Assembly: GCA_013398175.1 (NCBI GenBank)
Contig: VZRZ01001080.1
Location: 610,703-674,702 of the forward strand
DNA length: 64,000 nt
DNA from: Climacteris rufus
Taxonomy: Eukaryota; Chordata; Aves; Passeriformes; Climacteridae
Reading direction: 5' to 3'
In this document: positions 13,813 to 26,600 of the stretch, in pieces
Numbering within the stretch: position 1 is the stretch's first letter
Layout: each line of letters opens with the position of its first letter
Notes under the pieces: model-generated
The model's input: the letters and a program-made list of their open reading frames with translations, nothing else
What the model was told of the DNA's origin: nothing
Databases searched by the model: none
Position numbers and translations under genes: made by a program

Positions 13813-14652
13813 CACACTAATTAAGTACAAAAATGCTTTATTTGAAGTTTATTTGAACAGCCTTTATATTTAAAGTCAATAAAATTGACTTTGCAGTCAT
13901 ACTGATGTTGAAACATTTTGTCCCATTTGCCTTATCAGTTTATAATCAGATATACACATCTGCCCTATAATTTTGGCAAAAAGAGAAAATATATATCAGA
14001 AATGTGTGGATTCAAATCTGGTGGATTCTGCTAGTATTTTGCTATTTCTGTAGCTTCAACAGTAAATGAATACCTCATTGTGCCAGACTTCCAAGCTCAA
14101 GACTTTTTAAGGACCTGAACTTTTGAATTGGTCAAGGTGATCAGATTTTGAGTCATTGGGATCTGGTGGTCACAGCCCAAGTTGCTAAATGTCATCTACT
14201 ACCTAGTCCTGCTTCAGAGAACCTGTTCCCTTTGTAGGGCTTCCATGATTTTTGTGATAAGTGCTGGGTGCACTTTCAGGTGCAGCAATGTGATAAATAG
14301 TGCATTTAATGCTGTTGTCACTGTAGCAAATGTTCATGAATGAGACCGCTTTCTGCTCACAGAAGTTTTATTGTGGAAAATTATTTTGCCTTGAACAAGA
14401 TCTTTCCCTTTTCCCCACTGACTGCTTGCTCTGTTCTTTATTTTTTCATATATGTATGTTTATGTTGTCTTGTCTCTGTAAGAAAACTAGAACTGGTCAT
14501 GAGAAAGGGAAAAGCTTCTCTAAACCTCAAATGGGATCTGGCTATGAAATACCAATTAGCTCTATGTTTAAACCTATAGATTGTTTGAAAATGTTAATCT
14601 TCGTGAATTCAGCTTGATTATTTGCTAAATAAAAGTTGTCTCAATCATCTTA
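13813..14652. other. AT-rich DNA without recognised genes
   Basis: No gene or mobile element is recognised. Two overlapping plus-strand frames at 14,330-14,617 have no recognisable domain and low-complexity hydrophobic composition. The last six bases (ATCTTA, 14,647-14,652) are the left target-site duplication of the adjacent LTR. Confidence 0.6.
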
Positions 14653-15240
14653 TGTGGTGGCGCACGTGGCAAAAGTCACAGCCGCACAGGTTTAAGACTG
14701 GTGGACTCAGCCCAAGGTTCCCACTGTCTGAGCCACACTCCCTTGTCAGGGTGAGCTTTCTGGCTCACCCCCAGCGTCCCTTGCAACGTTGTTTACATGT
14801 TTCAGTTTATCGGTTAATTAGGGCATTACTTCATGTTCTGTGTAAGGTTATGTTCTGGAAGCTTCGTGGCTGTTCAGTTCCCCATTGGTTCCATGTAAAT
14901 CTGTGTACCCCAACTGGTTACTCTCCCCTGCTTGTATCCCGATAAATCCCCTGCCTTCCCCGTGCTNGACCTCAGACTGCCTCCTGCCTTCCCTGCTGCC
15001 TCTCCCCAGGAAATAAAAGAGCTGGAAATCACACCAGAGCCCTTCTCTTTGGCCTTTATCCTCGCTTGCGCCTGTAACATCAGCCTGGGTCTTGCTCTCA
15101 CCCAGAGGAGCCATCACTAAACAGAGCTGCCGGAGGACGCCCTGCGTCTGGGGAAGCTTCAGGCTGCAGCCCCCGGGAAACCAGGGTCACTCCCAGACTA
15201 ATGCTGAGTGGCCTCAAGCAGCCACCCAGAGCCAGCGATA
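14653..15240 (+). mobile_element. Solo LTR, family B, class II-like endogenous retrovirus
   Basis: A 588-base GC-rich block starts with TGTGGTGGCG and is flanked on both sides by the perfect 6-base duplication ATCTTA (14,647-14,652 and 15,241-15,246; the match extends to ATCTTATG). Inside are an inverted CCAAT box (ATTGG, 14,884-14,888), a weak TATA-like GATAAA near 14,941, and the poly(A) signal AATAAA at 15,012-15,017, with a C/T-rich downstream region. Its order and words match the LTR at 60.4 kb. No gag, pol or env sequence flanks it, so it is a solo LTR left by recombination. The 6-base duplication fits class II (ERVK-like) integration, which is inference from known habit. One N lies at 14,967. 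Open frames inside it, on both strands, are not genes. Confidence 0.9.
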
Positions 15241-15246
15241 ATCTTA

Positions 15247-17819
15247 TGACAGTTCCCTAGCTGTCCAGTAAAATGTGACAATTTAAAATCCATAGCAGCC
15301 TCTTTAATTTTAGGGCAGAATTATCCATTGTTAGAAATCTATCTGAAGACTTACAGATGCTTGATTACATCTTCCAGGGACAGACATCTTGTTAAATTGT
15401 GTCTTAGCATTTGTTAAACTTTACTGTCTCTAATATCAGACATGTCCAAAATTGATTTTTACATATAAGAATGTATAGATTTCTGTGAAATGTGGGAAGC
15501 TTTTTCAGAAATTATTGAGAGTGATACAATCCTGCAAAAAACTTCCACACATTTTATTTTTTCATGTGCTTTTAATACATTACTGAGAAAATTCAGAATT
15601 AAGTGTAAAATTTGAAGCCCTCAAACAGTAAAAAAATCATGATATCTGGTCAATATCCTTGGCTTAGATTAAGATAAAAATTGTAATAATTTATAAAAAG
15701 CCCAGAAGTTATGATGGGCCAGTACCTATTCAGGCAACAATGTAGTCAGCATCAATAATAAAAGTTGAAATCATCAGGTTTTTAAGTCCAGGAAATATCC
15801 CTTTGAAACTCAAAACGTTTTCACATAAAAATTTAGCTAGGCTCTGTGGTTATTAACTCAGCTCTATTTGTGTGTCAGTGTAACTTGGTTATCCTAAGGA
15901 GACCCAGATCTGTATCTAGGGAGAAATGATGGAAAGTTCATTGGTATTGGAGAGCATGACTGCTGTGTACCATAGCAACACGTCTTTTTCAATGCTCTGT
16001 GTACTGAAGGTCAGTATTAGATATGTCATTAGCTCACACACTATTTGGAATATGTCTGCTTGCTTGTGAAACAGAATGACTGAAATGCCACTCCTCTGCA
16101 CAGTAACGGATTTTCACAGTCTGTTCTTCAAGATTAATTCAAAAGTACTGACAGTGATCATTTATGCATGAACATTGTAGACAAACTGCATTATGCAGCT
16201 GACTGCATAATACCAACTGTAGTTGGTATACACTGTAAATCAAAGGTGTATTTGACAGTACATGAAAGATTATTTTGGAAACTAATTACAAATTAACAAA
16301 TCATAAATATGGATATGCACACTGCTGTGAAAAATGTCTTCGTTTATATTGGGGCTAGAAAGATTCCTAGTCCTAATTGAATTTTTCAAAATTCTTAGTA
16401 GGTACTGACTTCAGTGATAGGCTTGGGTCTTCCAAATGAACTTCTTCAATTAAAAAAACCAAACAACACCTCACATTCTGTGAAAGTGCCTCTTAACACT
16501 TTCATTTGGCACACATTATCCCTTGTATTTGTGTAGTAAAATAACTTTCCTGAATCATTTAATACCACAGTCTCTCTTTTAGCTGCTTTACTTAGTCTTG
16601 ATTCAGAGTGAATTACTGTGTGCCTTATCAAAAGTATTAGAATTTATTCCCTTCCTAGTAACTCGGATCAAATATTAATTCTTTTGGAGACTGGAAATCC
16701 ACTTAGTGCATTTAAAAGCATAGGAAGCTTTAGATTTTTAGACAGCTGGAGATCAAACAGAGTTTAAAGAGAGCAGAACTAAATATTTTAAAAATTTGAA
16801 TTTGAATTCAAAATCTGCAGATGTTTTTGCTGAAACATGTTTTCAGGTTTTTTGGTGTTTTCTTCTGCCCCTGTGGATGCTGATAGGTTTTATTTAATAT
16901 AAATGCTACCCTGCTTTTGCTGCTTCTGTTGCTTAAGCCCTGAAAGTTTTTTATGCAACACTGTGCAAGACTCAGCATATTTCTCTAACTGCAGAGATTT
17001 TAATTGTATCACTTGTATCTGCCAAGAATGATCCAGCTGAAGTATATTTCTTGGTAACTGGGTGGTATCAGTACATGCAACCTTAGCTTGACAGGATTCA
17101 TTTTGTCTGAATTTTGCCTGTCTCAAACTGTGTAACAGGCAAGGTGAACTGTTGAGATTTAAGGCCCCTGAGTCAGTGAATAGAGATAGCAAGTGTCATG
17201 TCCTGATTGGGTTTTATCTTAGACTCATATAAATACTTAAGATAGGTGGGTAAAGTGTTTTCTGGGGTTGTTTATCTCAATAGGAGGAGACTAATTGATA
17301 AACTGAGGATGGGCACCTCAGTGGCATTCTCCCTGTAGAACATTCCCCAGCATTTTAGGACAAATATGCATTTTCATTATTCCCCAAGTATTTTGTTAAT
17401 TGGTGCATTTTTCATCTGGACAGAATTTCCAAAGGAAGAAACAGTGGTTTTCTACCATTTTTTTTCTTCAAATAATTTCAGGCAGTTTTTTTAACTCTGC
17501 TCTTTCTCAGTTTCTTAAGAAAATATATAGATCACATCTCATGGTCAATGTCTTCCTTAAGCTTTATGGGTTTTATTAGCAAGGGAGAAAATTCTCTCAG
17601 TATGGAAGATTCAGGGAAAAAAAAAATAAATTCTTAAAATAAAAGGATGTGAGAAAGTAATTATTCTTCATGGACACTCTTCATCAGCCTATAAAGAGGC
17701 AATGCTACTCTGGTAAGAAAGCCTTGGTGTCACTATCCACAAAAGAACGTGTTGATGAGAGGACTAAGAATTACTTTTATGGTCTTGAGAATTAATCATG
17801 TATGATATGAATATGGAAG
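15247..17819. other. AT-rich DNA without recognised genes
   Basis: No gene is recognised and open frames stay at or below 100 codons without known domains. Two adjoining perfect inverted repeats lie at 16,190-16,229, listed separately. A CA-starting conserved-looking texture is absent; the rest reads as ordinary intergenic or intronic DNA. Confidence 0.55.
16190..16229. repeat. Two back-to-back perfect inverted repeats
   Basis: The first has 9-base arms ATTATGCAG and CTGCATAAT around the 4-base spacer CTGA (16,190-16,211). The second has 9-base arms ATACCAACT and AGTTGGTAT around a 2-base spacer GT (16,210-16,229). They overlap by two bases, so the region could form two adjacent hairpins or cruciforms. 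No element termini or RNA gene are evident around them. Confidence 0.9.
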
Positions 17820-17825
17820 GAGGAT

Positions 17826-18374
17826 TGTTGCAGTGCCTCTGGCCGTGGCTGATGACCCGGCCCGCCTCCGCTGTGCTGCAGCCGCGGGGGCCGGTCCTTT
17901 CCCTCCCCCCCGCATGATGCAAGCCACGGGGGCTCCCCGGCCAGGGCGGCAGGGGCTGTCCCTGCCCAAAAGGACAGCTCACTGGTTCCTATGCCAGTGC
18001 AGACAGCTGACTCGCTGGCCGGCACCCCTGTCAATCATTGTAATCCTCCACAGTGATTGGCTCTCTCCTGACTGCCCTTCCCTCACCTCCATACTATAAC
18101 ACGCCCCTGACCTCCATTTTGGCTGTCTTTTACTGCACCCTATGCTCCAGTAATAAAACCCTGCTGGCAATAAGCAGAAAAGAACCCTTTCTCGTCTCTT
18201 TACTTCCCTGCTTAAATTAAAACCCTGTGCATGAACTAAGCCTAAACTTGTGGGAGCTCTGATGCTCGGCTCGACTCTGTTCAATCAGAGACTGGATGAA
18301 GCTGAAGTCGCTTTTTTCAGGACACGAGACCACTGCTAAAGGCTCTGAGTTACTCACGCTTTCTACCCGTGGCA
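17826..18374 (+). mobile_element. Solo LTR, family A, copy 1
   Basis: A 549-base GC-rich block runs from TGTTGCAGTGCC to ACCCGTGGCA, thus TG...CA, and is flanked by the perfect 6-base duplication GAGGAT (17,820-17,825 and 18,375-18,380). It carries an inverted CCAAT box (ATTGG, 18,056-18,060), a TATA-like ACTATAAC (about 18,093-18,100) and the poly(A) signal AATAAA (18,152-18,157), in the order expected for U3-R-U5. It aligns along its length with the block at 21,853-22,411. There is no internal retroviral sequence, so it is a solo LTR. The 6-base duplication is typical of class II (ERVK-like) elements. Open frames inside it are shadows of GC-rich sequence. Confidence 0.93.
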
Positions 18375-18380
18375 GAGGAT

Positions 18381-19667
18381 CACATGAAAGAGTATCAGTA
18401 TTGTCACAGGGAGGCCATAGCTTACTCTACAGGACAATTCAAGAAAAAATATATTAAAATACTTTTGGAGCCATATCTTTGAACCTGATAACCTATGACT
18501 ACAGTAAAAGTAGTGACACTTCCATGACACTTCAATTAGACTAAAAATCTATTTGCTGTTACATCCATGCTACCAGAAACAGCAAAGAAATGGCCACTAA
18601 ACATTTTACAGCAAAGTTCTAGCCAATATGAGATAGTGAAGAAAATAATTAATTTTCTCATAATAAGCATAAAAAATAATTTTATTAGGACAGAAGGAAA
18701 GATTATCAGTAATCATACAAAACCACTATATTCTTATTCTGAATAAAATTTCACATAAATACCACTAGGAACTTATCTGACTTGAATGAATTCTAAATCA
18801 ACTTTAGGAAATAATCCATAAACTCCAAGTGTTTGCTTCTATTCCTTCTAAATAGTTTTGCATAAAAAAACACAGATACTTCACAGTTAAAATATATGCC
18901 TTGTAAGTCATTACCTGATTTTATCACTGCAGGTGAGTCCCAGTAAAGGATTCATGCATCCAAACAGGTGACACCCAGAAGTCAGGGTCATTTGGCCCCT
19001 GTACAGAGGATGGCTTAGACACCTTAGTGGGAATCAGGGCAGTCACACTGTTGAGCAGCAAGCAGAAAAGCATATACAGATAACCAAAAGGGGGAGGCAT
19101 ACTTAATATTCACATTAATCATTTTGGGCAGGCAAAAGGCATTTCTGCTGCTTTGGCATGGGCCAGAACAAAGGCTTTTTGAAGAAGGTTGGCTTCAGGA
19201 TTAGGAACCACAGGATAAATATCACAGAACTACAGGATTTAAAAATTAGGATTAGCTTTTAGTCACAAAAGTTTTAATTATCTAAATTCTACCAGACAGA
19301 ATGACAAAATTGACTTTGGATTGCTGTGTGCCATTTACGGCTGTGGTCATTAGAAGCTAATAAAGTCATGGTAGGAAAGGGAGACAGAGAGATCTACAAA
19401 ACAGAATTAGAGATAGGATGAAGAGAGAGCTTTGTTTGGTGGTGACCCAGTGAAAAGGACTAAAATGACTTTTCAGCTGGGGAAGATGCTTTAGAGTTCA
19501 GAATGTTCTACAGATCTGAGCTGAGACTGAAAAAGCGTGCAGGTTGTGGTAGTTCTGATATTTTATGGTCTACCAGGCCAATGTTGGGACCAAGTTCAGG
19601 AATAGGATTTAATCAAATAGGGACCAGCAGAAACAAATGCAGTACTACAAGGGTTGTGTCTTCCTGA
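18381..19667. other. AT-rich DNA without recognised genes
   Basis: No gene is recognised. A good donor-like sequence (CTGCAG before GTGAGTCC, near 18,929) lacks an open frame upstream from any plausible acceptor. The part from about 19,380 is richer in AG and may be an old, unrecognised repeat. Confidence 0.5.
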
Positions 19668-19711
19668 TAAAATAAAATTAAAATAAATAAAATAAAATAA
19701 AATAAAATAAA
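19668..19711. repeat. (AAAAT)n microsatellite
   Basis: An A/T-rich pentanucleotide tract made of AAAAT/AATAA units, with one or two shorter AAAT units inside. It sits between unannotated sequence on both sides and has no visible element body attached. Confidence 0.92.
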
Positions 19712-21846
19712 GCAACCAAGTCTGTCTTAAACCTGAGTAGAAATAAATACATAAACCAGTTAGGATTAGGTTGAGGTCTAACTCATCAGGGACTGGTGGA
19801 GAGGTATTTGGAGTAAGTCTAACAAGAATTTCTAAACGGTGGTTAATGTTGGTGTGGATGTTGACACTGGGTTTGACCTGTGAGCCAGCCAGAGCTGATA
19901 AACCCTATTTTTTATTTGTTCTGATAGCTACAGATTAAATTTGGGACTAGGCAGAGACCATTGGGTTAGAGGATGTGGATCTCTCATCAGTTCTTGGACT
20001 TGCTGCAGTTGCCAATTGATGTAAGATGCTGACGTCATGTTAGGACTTGAGCCGTCAAGGGATGGCTGGACAAGGTTTACTGCTACTTTTCAAACTCCCA
20101 GATCTTTTGATACCATCCAGAATGAAAGCTCTAAAATCAGTTAGTCACTCATTGATGTGAGTGCACTGCAGACTTTAGGCATTTTTGTGGGTTTATTATT
20201 TTTTGGTTTTTTTTTAATTGGAGATCCTCTGTCTAATTTTTTTTTATGAGGGTTATAACTGCTGTGTCCTTATTATAATGATGAACAGAAAGAGGAACTA
20301 AAAGTAAGTAATACAGCTTTGGTTCATCCCTTGATGACACCAACTATCGTAAAGCCTCAAAAAGTCATTATTTTAAAGTACTGCTCATTTCAGTGGCATT
20401 TACCTCCTGTATCCACAGGTTTATCAACTCCTTTACCGACACTTCCTACAAAATGAATTGCATATTTTCTATGTATTTTTTCTTTTAAAAAATATTTTTT
20501 TTCCTCATATTCTAATGTCAGTTGGGAGAAAATTGCAGAGAGTACTAAAATTCAAAATAATTCAGTATCATGTAGAAAAATCCATCAGCCTTTTCTGCCA
20601 CAGCTGGCACTCCAAACACCAATATTTATCTAATATTAAACCTTTAATATTAGTGCTTTGAATAGCATTAATTTCTTTGTAGGCAGCATTAATTTCTTCA
20701 CTGCAAGAATAGGTCTCCGAGTGATGTTTAATGAGGAATAGGTATGAGTCTCACAGATAAGACCTAGAAGTTATACCGTGCAAATGAGTCATGTATGAGA
20801 GGACAGTCAAATAATGACTGTGGGGAAAACTGACAAAAGAGCTATGTGGATGAGTAGTGCAAGTGTATAAGAAAATTAGGAAGGGAAATAATGCAGAAAA
20901 AATTATTTCTAGCACTGAGGATAAACATATTTTTATGTAAAGAAGTTAAAAAGCCATGGGGTGTTCAGAGACTGTGGTAATGATACGACATAAAGTCAGA
21001 CCATGTGTACACAGAGAACTGGACAAATTTTTTCATGGTCTTTAGAAGAAGAAAGACCCTGTTCTAAGAAATATTTATGTACTTAGGATACTGTACCACA
21101 AAATCAGTTTAGCTTTCATGACTTTTTTTCCTTTTTCAGTTACAATACAAGACAAATCATTTACACTTGGACTCCTCCCAAATGACAGCATGGGTGAGAC
21201 TTCAGCAATTTTTCCTCCCTTGTCTCGTCTAACACTGCAACAGCAGAGTTGGCATCCCCAGCCTGGCCCTGAGACACTGCCAGCTACCTAACAAGCCACG
21301 GGCACCCACAAGGGCACCACACATTCTGCCTGAAACCATTTGCTCCACAGAGCTTGCAGGAGCTCCACAGGAAAGATGAAAAGGTGTCAGGGGGTAATTT
21401 CCTTCAGGAGCAGCAAATCCAAATGCCTCCACAGACCCTGAAGAGACAAAAGCTGTAGCAATAAATTGAACTTACTTTTTCATTTCCTGCAGCCCAGGAA
21501 GCAAGTATGCCTCAGCTCCATGTCTGCAATCCAGCCAATGGTGAGGCTGAACACTTATCTCCAGGCACACACAAACACACATATGCATATGTAGTTGGAT
21601 GGCCAGACAGATAACACAGATACAGTCCACACTCACACAGACAGACACTGCGCCAACAGATTCACCCCATTCCCTCTCTAACTGAGCCCCCATTAGTGCT
21701 AAATACATAAACTCATATGTTCATAGTTGTTTCCCCCAGCAGCTGGATCCAGACACTCAGTCTACCCAGTAGCTGCCCCTGTATCCTTTGTTTCTCCATG
21801 TGCCACTACTCCTGCGGACACTTCCACAAAGGCACACAGAGAGTCC
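19712..21846. other. Unannotated DNA without recognised genes
   Basis: No gene is recognised. The first kilobase has an AG-rich texture similar to the sequence before the microsatellite. A perfect inverted repeat lies at 20,630-20,653. The sequence GCATTAATTTCTT occurs twice within about 25 bases near 20,664-20,700. From 21,170 to 21,850 the base composition is more GC-rich, with CA-rich stretches near 21,575-21,660, and no convincing exon. Confidence 0.5.
20630..20653. repeat. Perfect 11-base inverted repeat
   Basis: Arms CTAATATTAAA and TTTAATATTAG are separated by only two bases (CC). The dyad is perfect and AT-rich. It may extrude as a cruciform or bind a dimeric factor; no terminator or transposon end is implied. 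Confidence 0.9.
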
Positions 21847-21852
21847 CACCAC

Positions 21853-22411
21853 TGTTGCGATGCCTCTGGGGGTGGCTGACGGCCCGGCCTGGCCCCACCG
21901 TGCTGGAGCTGCGGGGACTGCCCCCTCCCCCCATGATACAGCCGGGGGGAGCAAGCCTCGGGTCGCCACGGGGGCTCCCCAGCCAGGGCGGCAGGGGCCA
22001 TCCCCGTCCGAAAGTGCAGCTCATTGGTTCCTGTGCCGGTGCGGACAGCCGAGTGGCTGGCCAGCGCCCCTGTCAATCATTGTAATCCTCCACACCGATT
22101 GGCTCTCTCCCGACTGCCCACCCCTCGCCTCCATGCTATAATAGACACCCCCGACAGCCACTTTTCATCTTTACCACACCCTCCATGTTCCAGTAATAAA
22201 AACCTGCTGGCACTAAATGGAAAAGAACCCTTCCTCATCTCTTTACTTCCCTACTTAAATTAAACCACTGTGTGTGAACTAAGCCTACTATGCGTGAGCT
22301 CTGATGCCGACTCGACTCTGTTCAGAGACTGGGTGAAGCTGAAGTCGCTTTTCTCAGGACACGAGACTGCTGCTAAAGTTTCCAAGTTACTCACACTTTC
22401 TACCCGCGGTA
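21853..22411 (+). mobile_element. Solo LTR, family A, copy 2
   Basis: A 559-base block aligns with the LTR at 17,826-18,374 from TGTTGCGATGCC to ACCCGCGGTA. The perfect 6-base duplication CACCAC flanks it (21,847-21,852 and 22,412-22,417). It carries an inverted CCAAT box (ATTGG, 22,098-22,102), a TATA-like CTATAATA (22,136-22,143) and AATAAA (22,195-22,200). It ends in TA where copy 1 ends in CA, a one-base decay of the usual terminus. The flanking duplication differs from that of copy 1, so the two LTRs are separate insertions rather than the ends of one provirus. Overlapping open frames on both strands (up to 122 codons) come from its GC-rich composition and are not genes. Confidence 0.93.
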
Positions 22412-22417
22412 CACCAC

Positions 22418-23249
22418 TCTCTGGAATCTGGCAGAGGCACCTTTGCTGCCCGCCAGCCAATTGCCCCACTGTCTCACCTTTAGAGACACACCAGGCTCCC
22501 AAGCTACTTCATTATTTTTTGACTAGTCCAGCTTCATCTTTGCTGGTGATCACATGCTCGTACACCCACACTTAATCCAGTCATTGACACAATGGCATCA
22601 GGGCCTCTGACCCCATGTCCCACTCCAGAGGCTGTTGCATGGTTTCACTCAATCCAGTCTCTCCTGTTGCTGGCACCACAGGCACGCGGTTGCTCCAACC
22701 TAAAGTCTAATGCCACAGATAACAGCACAGATGCTGCTCTGCACACACACACACATATAGAGAAAAGAAATTCTCCCCTTGTTTGTCTACAAGTTATTTA
22801 CATTCATATTTTTCTCCACTTTTGCTTCCTCCCATAAATATCCTAAATAAATCTTCTACAATCTCCAAAATGCTTTTCCCCTGCACCCCATAATACCCCC
22901 ATAATCCTGGGCAGCAAGCCTCCTTAGTCCAAAAGTCCAAGTCTAGCATTGACTCATCTTGGGTTTCATGACTAGACAGGGGCTGAGATTCGTTGGGAAA
23001 GCACTGGGATGAGTCTAACCTGAGAGTCACTTCTTCTGAGTCCTTAGTTTGGGTTCCTACCTTTATACTCTTCTGCTTCTCTAGGCTTGCTGAGATGGAC
23101 CTGGAATGGGTTGATTGTGCTCCAGTGATGGCCTTGGGGTAGCCAAGACAAGGTACCATTTGGGTTTGCCCCACTGCTTTTGGGCCTTTCTGGGTTCAGA
23201 TGAGCTTTTATCAAAAACCTAGCAGTTTTATCAAAGCATAGCAGTTGCC
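22418..23249. other. Unannotated DNA without recognised genes
   Basis: No gene is recognised. A short (CA)n run lies at 22,741-22,756. A minus-strand frame of 126 codons at 22,794-23,174 shows no recognisable domain and runs next to a CR1 fragment; it may be part of an old repeat. Codon composition is unremarkable and no splice-bounded exon is obvious. Confidence 0.5.
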
Positions 23250-23670
23250 TAGGACTGTGTTCAATCAGTGTTTGGATAGGATGGAGATCCCACAACCATT
23301 CTGGGCAACTTGTTTTAGTCTTTGACCACCTTCATGGTGAATAGTTCAGTTCCATTCTTTCATTTAAACAGAATTTTCTGTGTTTCAGTTGTTGCCCTTT
23401 GCCTCTTTTCCTTCAGTGGGCATCAGTGAGGGAGTTTGGCTTCGAATTCTATATGTACCCCAATCAGGTATTCTTACATCTTGATAGGATTGCTCCTGAG
23501 TCTTCTTTTCTCCAGGCTGAACAGTCCCAGCTCTCTCAGCCTTTCTTCGTATGAGAAATGTTTCAGTCCCTTCATCATCTTTGAGGCCCTTTGCTGGACT
23601 CGCTCCAGCATGTCCATCTCTCTCATAGAGCGGAAATCCCAGAGCTGGACTCAGCTTTCAAGATATCTGT
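23250..23670 (-). mobile_element. CR1 LINE fragment
   Basis: On the minus strand this is the conserved 3' region of the avian CR1 retrotransposon. In plus-strand reading the blocks GATGGAGATCCCACAACC, CTGGGCAACTTGTT, CTTCTTTTCTCCAGGCTGAA, CAGTCCCAGCTCTCTCAGCC and GAGGCCCTTTGCTGGACTC occur in family order. It lacks the terminal ATTCTATG-like repeats and is diverged, so it is a truncated dead copy. Insertion into its neighbours cannot be dated by eye. Confidence 0.88.
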
Positions 23671-26600
23671 TACCACTGCAATGCAGATGGGAATGATAGC
23701 TTTCTTTGATTTGTTAAAAATGCTCCTGAGGGACTGATGAGAGGTGGCAGAAATTCTCTATTTTGTAGAAGGAGTATGCGAGAGCAACCCAAAGCTAATT
23801 GGTAAGGAAAGTGAAATAATGTGGATAAACATCCCTTAAGATATACCCTCCATGATGTCACACATATGTGATCATCACTGCAGTAAAGGGAACCTCTGAC
23901 ACTTTAAATAGTGTAGGAAAAAATTACAGATCCTCACAGTGACTGAGCAAACTGGATTACTTTCACATGGCATTTAGCATTCTTGGCAAATACCTAGCTG
24001 TTACTCCCCTCTAGCTATGACTGTACACCTGCAGATTTGAGATCTTAATTTCCAAGAGTGATGAACAGAAGAAACTCTGGAGTCTTTTATCCAAAAGTAC
24101 CAGTTTTTTTATGGTGATACAGTGCAGGAAATACATTTTTATTTCTTTTCTATTGTATTAGAGGTTAGGATTTTTCCTTTTGCTGGCTTTGTGCCATAGC
24201 ACACATTTCACCTGCACCTTCTTAGACAAACCCTGAGAGCTGCTGTTCTTGTGATGAGTGAGTACCATCCAAAGTTCCCCAGAATGAGTCCATTAATTTT
24301 CCTCTGAGTTTTAATCCACTAATTATTTACATATTTAATTCCTTATTATTCCTTGTATGTACAAATTATAATTGTGTTATTGAATTACACCTTTTTTCTT
24401 TAAAAGAAATTATCTACAGTAGTCTAGCTCCCTTCAAAGAACTAAAGATCTTGTATTAAAAATATGTTATTTACTATGCCACAATATCTTTAACTTTTGA
24501 ACAAGAGCTTGAAATACTCATCTGTTCCTCCAACATGTAAACTCTCCATACAGCTTATAGATTTTACTCATTTTCTGTTTATTTAGAGTATTTATTTCCA
24601 GCTCAAGATTAAAATATACATATCTACATATATGTGTATATATAAACATAGATAATCACAGTATGTCAGAATTAAGTTAAAATACATTCTTCTTTTCCTA
24701 ATATAGTTTTGCTTTCAATGTTTGCCACTATGAAACTGTAGTGCATCTGATTTCTGCAAAAATCAGTAGAACTCAGATAAGTATAAAACTCTGCTCAACT
24801 GAGCAAACACCAAAAATAAGAGGAAGGAAAACGATGATCATTGCTGATTTTTAAAGGTCTTATAGAATCAGAACAATTATTTTTATGATTAATAGATTTA
24901 TGCATCAGTTTATTTGTCTGCCTTAAACACAAATGAAGTTTGGAACACAGTCTTATTCTTCTGACTCATTGTTATTTAATTTTTTTTATTTCTATAGTAT
25001 ATTAATTTGTAATTGAAGCATAAGCAGTGTTTTAATATAGATGCTAAGAAAAAAAAAGGGACATAATAACATTTCTGTATAACACAGCAAACTAGAACAA
25101 CCTCTGAAAATTATGATTAATAGCAGTGAATTTAGAACAAAGACCAGTGGCACTGTATACAATATTTCAAAATGACCAGAAATACACAGCTGTAAGAGAA
25201 ATGGCAGTGAATCAGTAAATTCAGCATGGCTGAATGAGCAAGTTAGATAATAGTTAGTTTTTATGTAAATGTGCCATGAATGGCATCTAAGTTTGGATTC
25301 CTTCTACTTATGAGAAGCAAGCAATTTATATATTTGACAAGTACTTTCAGGTGGAAAAATACAGTGGAGAAGCACAAGCTTATGATGACTGTTAATGAGT
25401 TTAGTCTAATGGTAAGAGACAAGGGCAAAATAAACAAAATTATACAGAAGATAGGAGGTGTGTGGCGTAATCACAATAAACTTAGCATAGCTGAGCATAC
25501 AATTTGTAAGAGTAATACCATGACTGGAAGTAGAAAAAAAGAAATAAAGCAATTCACCATCTGCTGAAACTATAGTATAGCAGTGAACACAGAACACAAA
25601 TTCCAGTGCATATGAATGTGTTTGTAGACTAATATGACTGAGTCCTTTTGTTTTGACTATACACAAGAATTTGTCAATTTTAAGATCACAAACAAGGATT
25701 ATCCTACAATAAATCATGGTATACGTTTGCCTAAAAAAAATGTCTTTATAGAGCTTACAAACTGCATTCTAAAACACAATAGTCTGTCTTATAAGGAAGA
25801 GCATTTAAGTCTTTTTCTTTTGTTTTAACAGTGTCCCTAGAGAAATTAAAACAACCGAACCAAATATTTATTTTATCTTTTTCACTTTTGATTGTGCCTT
25901 AAAAGAAAAATTCCTGCCTAGCTACTCATTTGCAGAGACAGTTTCACTGTAGTGCCCTGTAATTAATGGGTTCAAAACTAATCAGAGACATAAAAGACTT
26001 TAATGACAAGTTACAGAGAAAGTAGAATGAAAGAAAGATACAGTAATCATCCTTCAATGGATTTATACTCATTTCAAGAGAGAATTTTAATAGTTGGATT
26101 AGCTTAATTGATAAAGATGTGATCCTTTCTGCACTTTTTTGGTCTACTTTAAGGAGATTAGTCTCAGAAACATACCTGTTAATCAACTCTGTTAGGCATT
26201 TATGAATAATCTTCCTTGTCTGTCTCTAAGGACTGCATTTAGAAAGTGAGTTTCTGCTCCTTCTTTAAAGCATTGTAGCAGCATGTTAGCTGAAGCACTC
26301 TAATCACTCATGCTTGAGGGTTTGTGACACTAAATGACAAATAGGAACCATGCAAAGCAATGAAGCAAAGATGAGGGGAGCTGCCATATTTGTGATAACA
26401 TGTGATTATGCACACACCACTCTTGCTTATAGATCCTGAAATAATTTCAGCAACATCTGTCAGTGAAGTGGAATAGATCTATCAATTTATTCTGTTGGAG
26501 AAATTTGCTCAAGTCAGTGGCATACACAGCTATTAAGATTTATTTTCAACATTTTAAAAAATCAATTTTCTCTTAGTAATTCTGGCTATGGTTCACTAAT

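Noticed and set aside
13438..13873. Frames of 130-143 codons
   Set aside because: They are almost entirely made of Ns from the assembly gap.
21717..22141. Overlapping open frames of more than 100 codons on both strands
   Set aside because: They coincide with a solo LTR and reflect its GC-rich composition.
17826..22411. A complete provirus bounded by the two family A LTRs
   Set aside because: Each LTR has its own different target-site duplication, and no gag, pol or env sequence lies between them.
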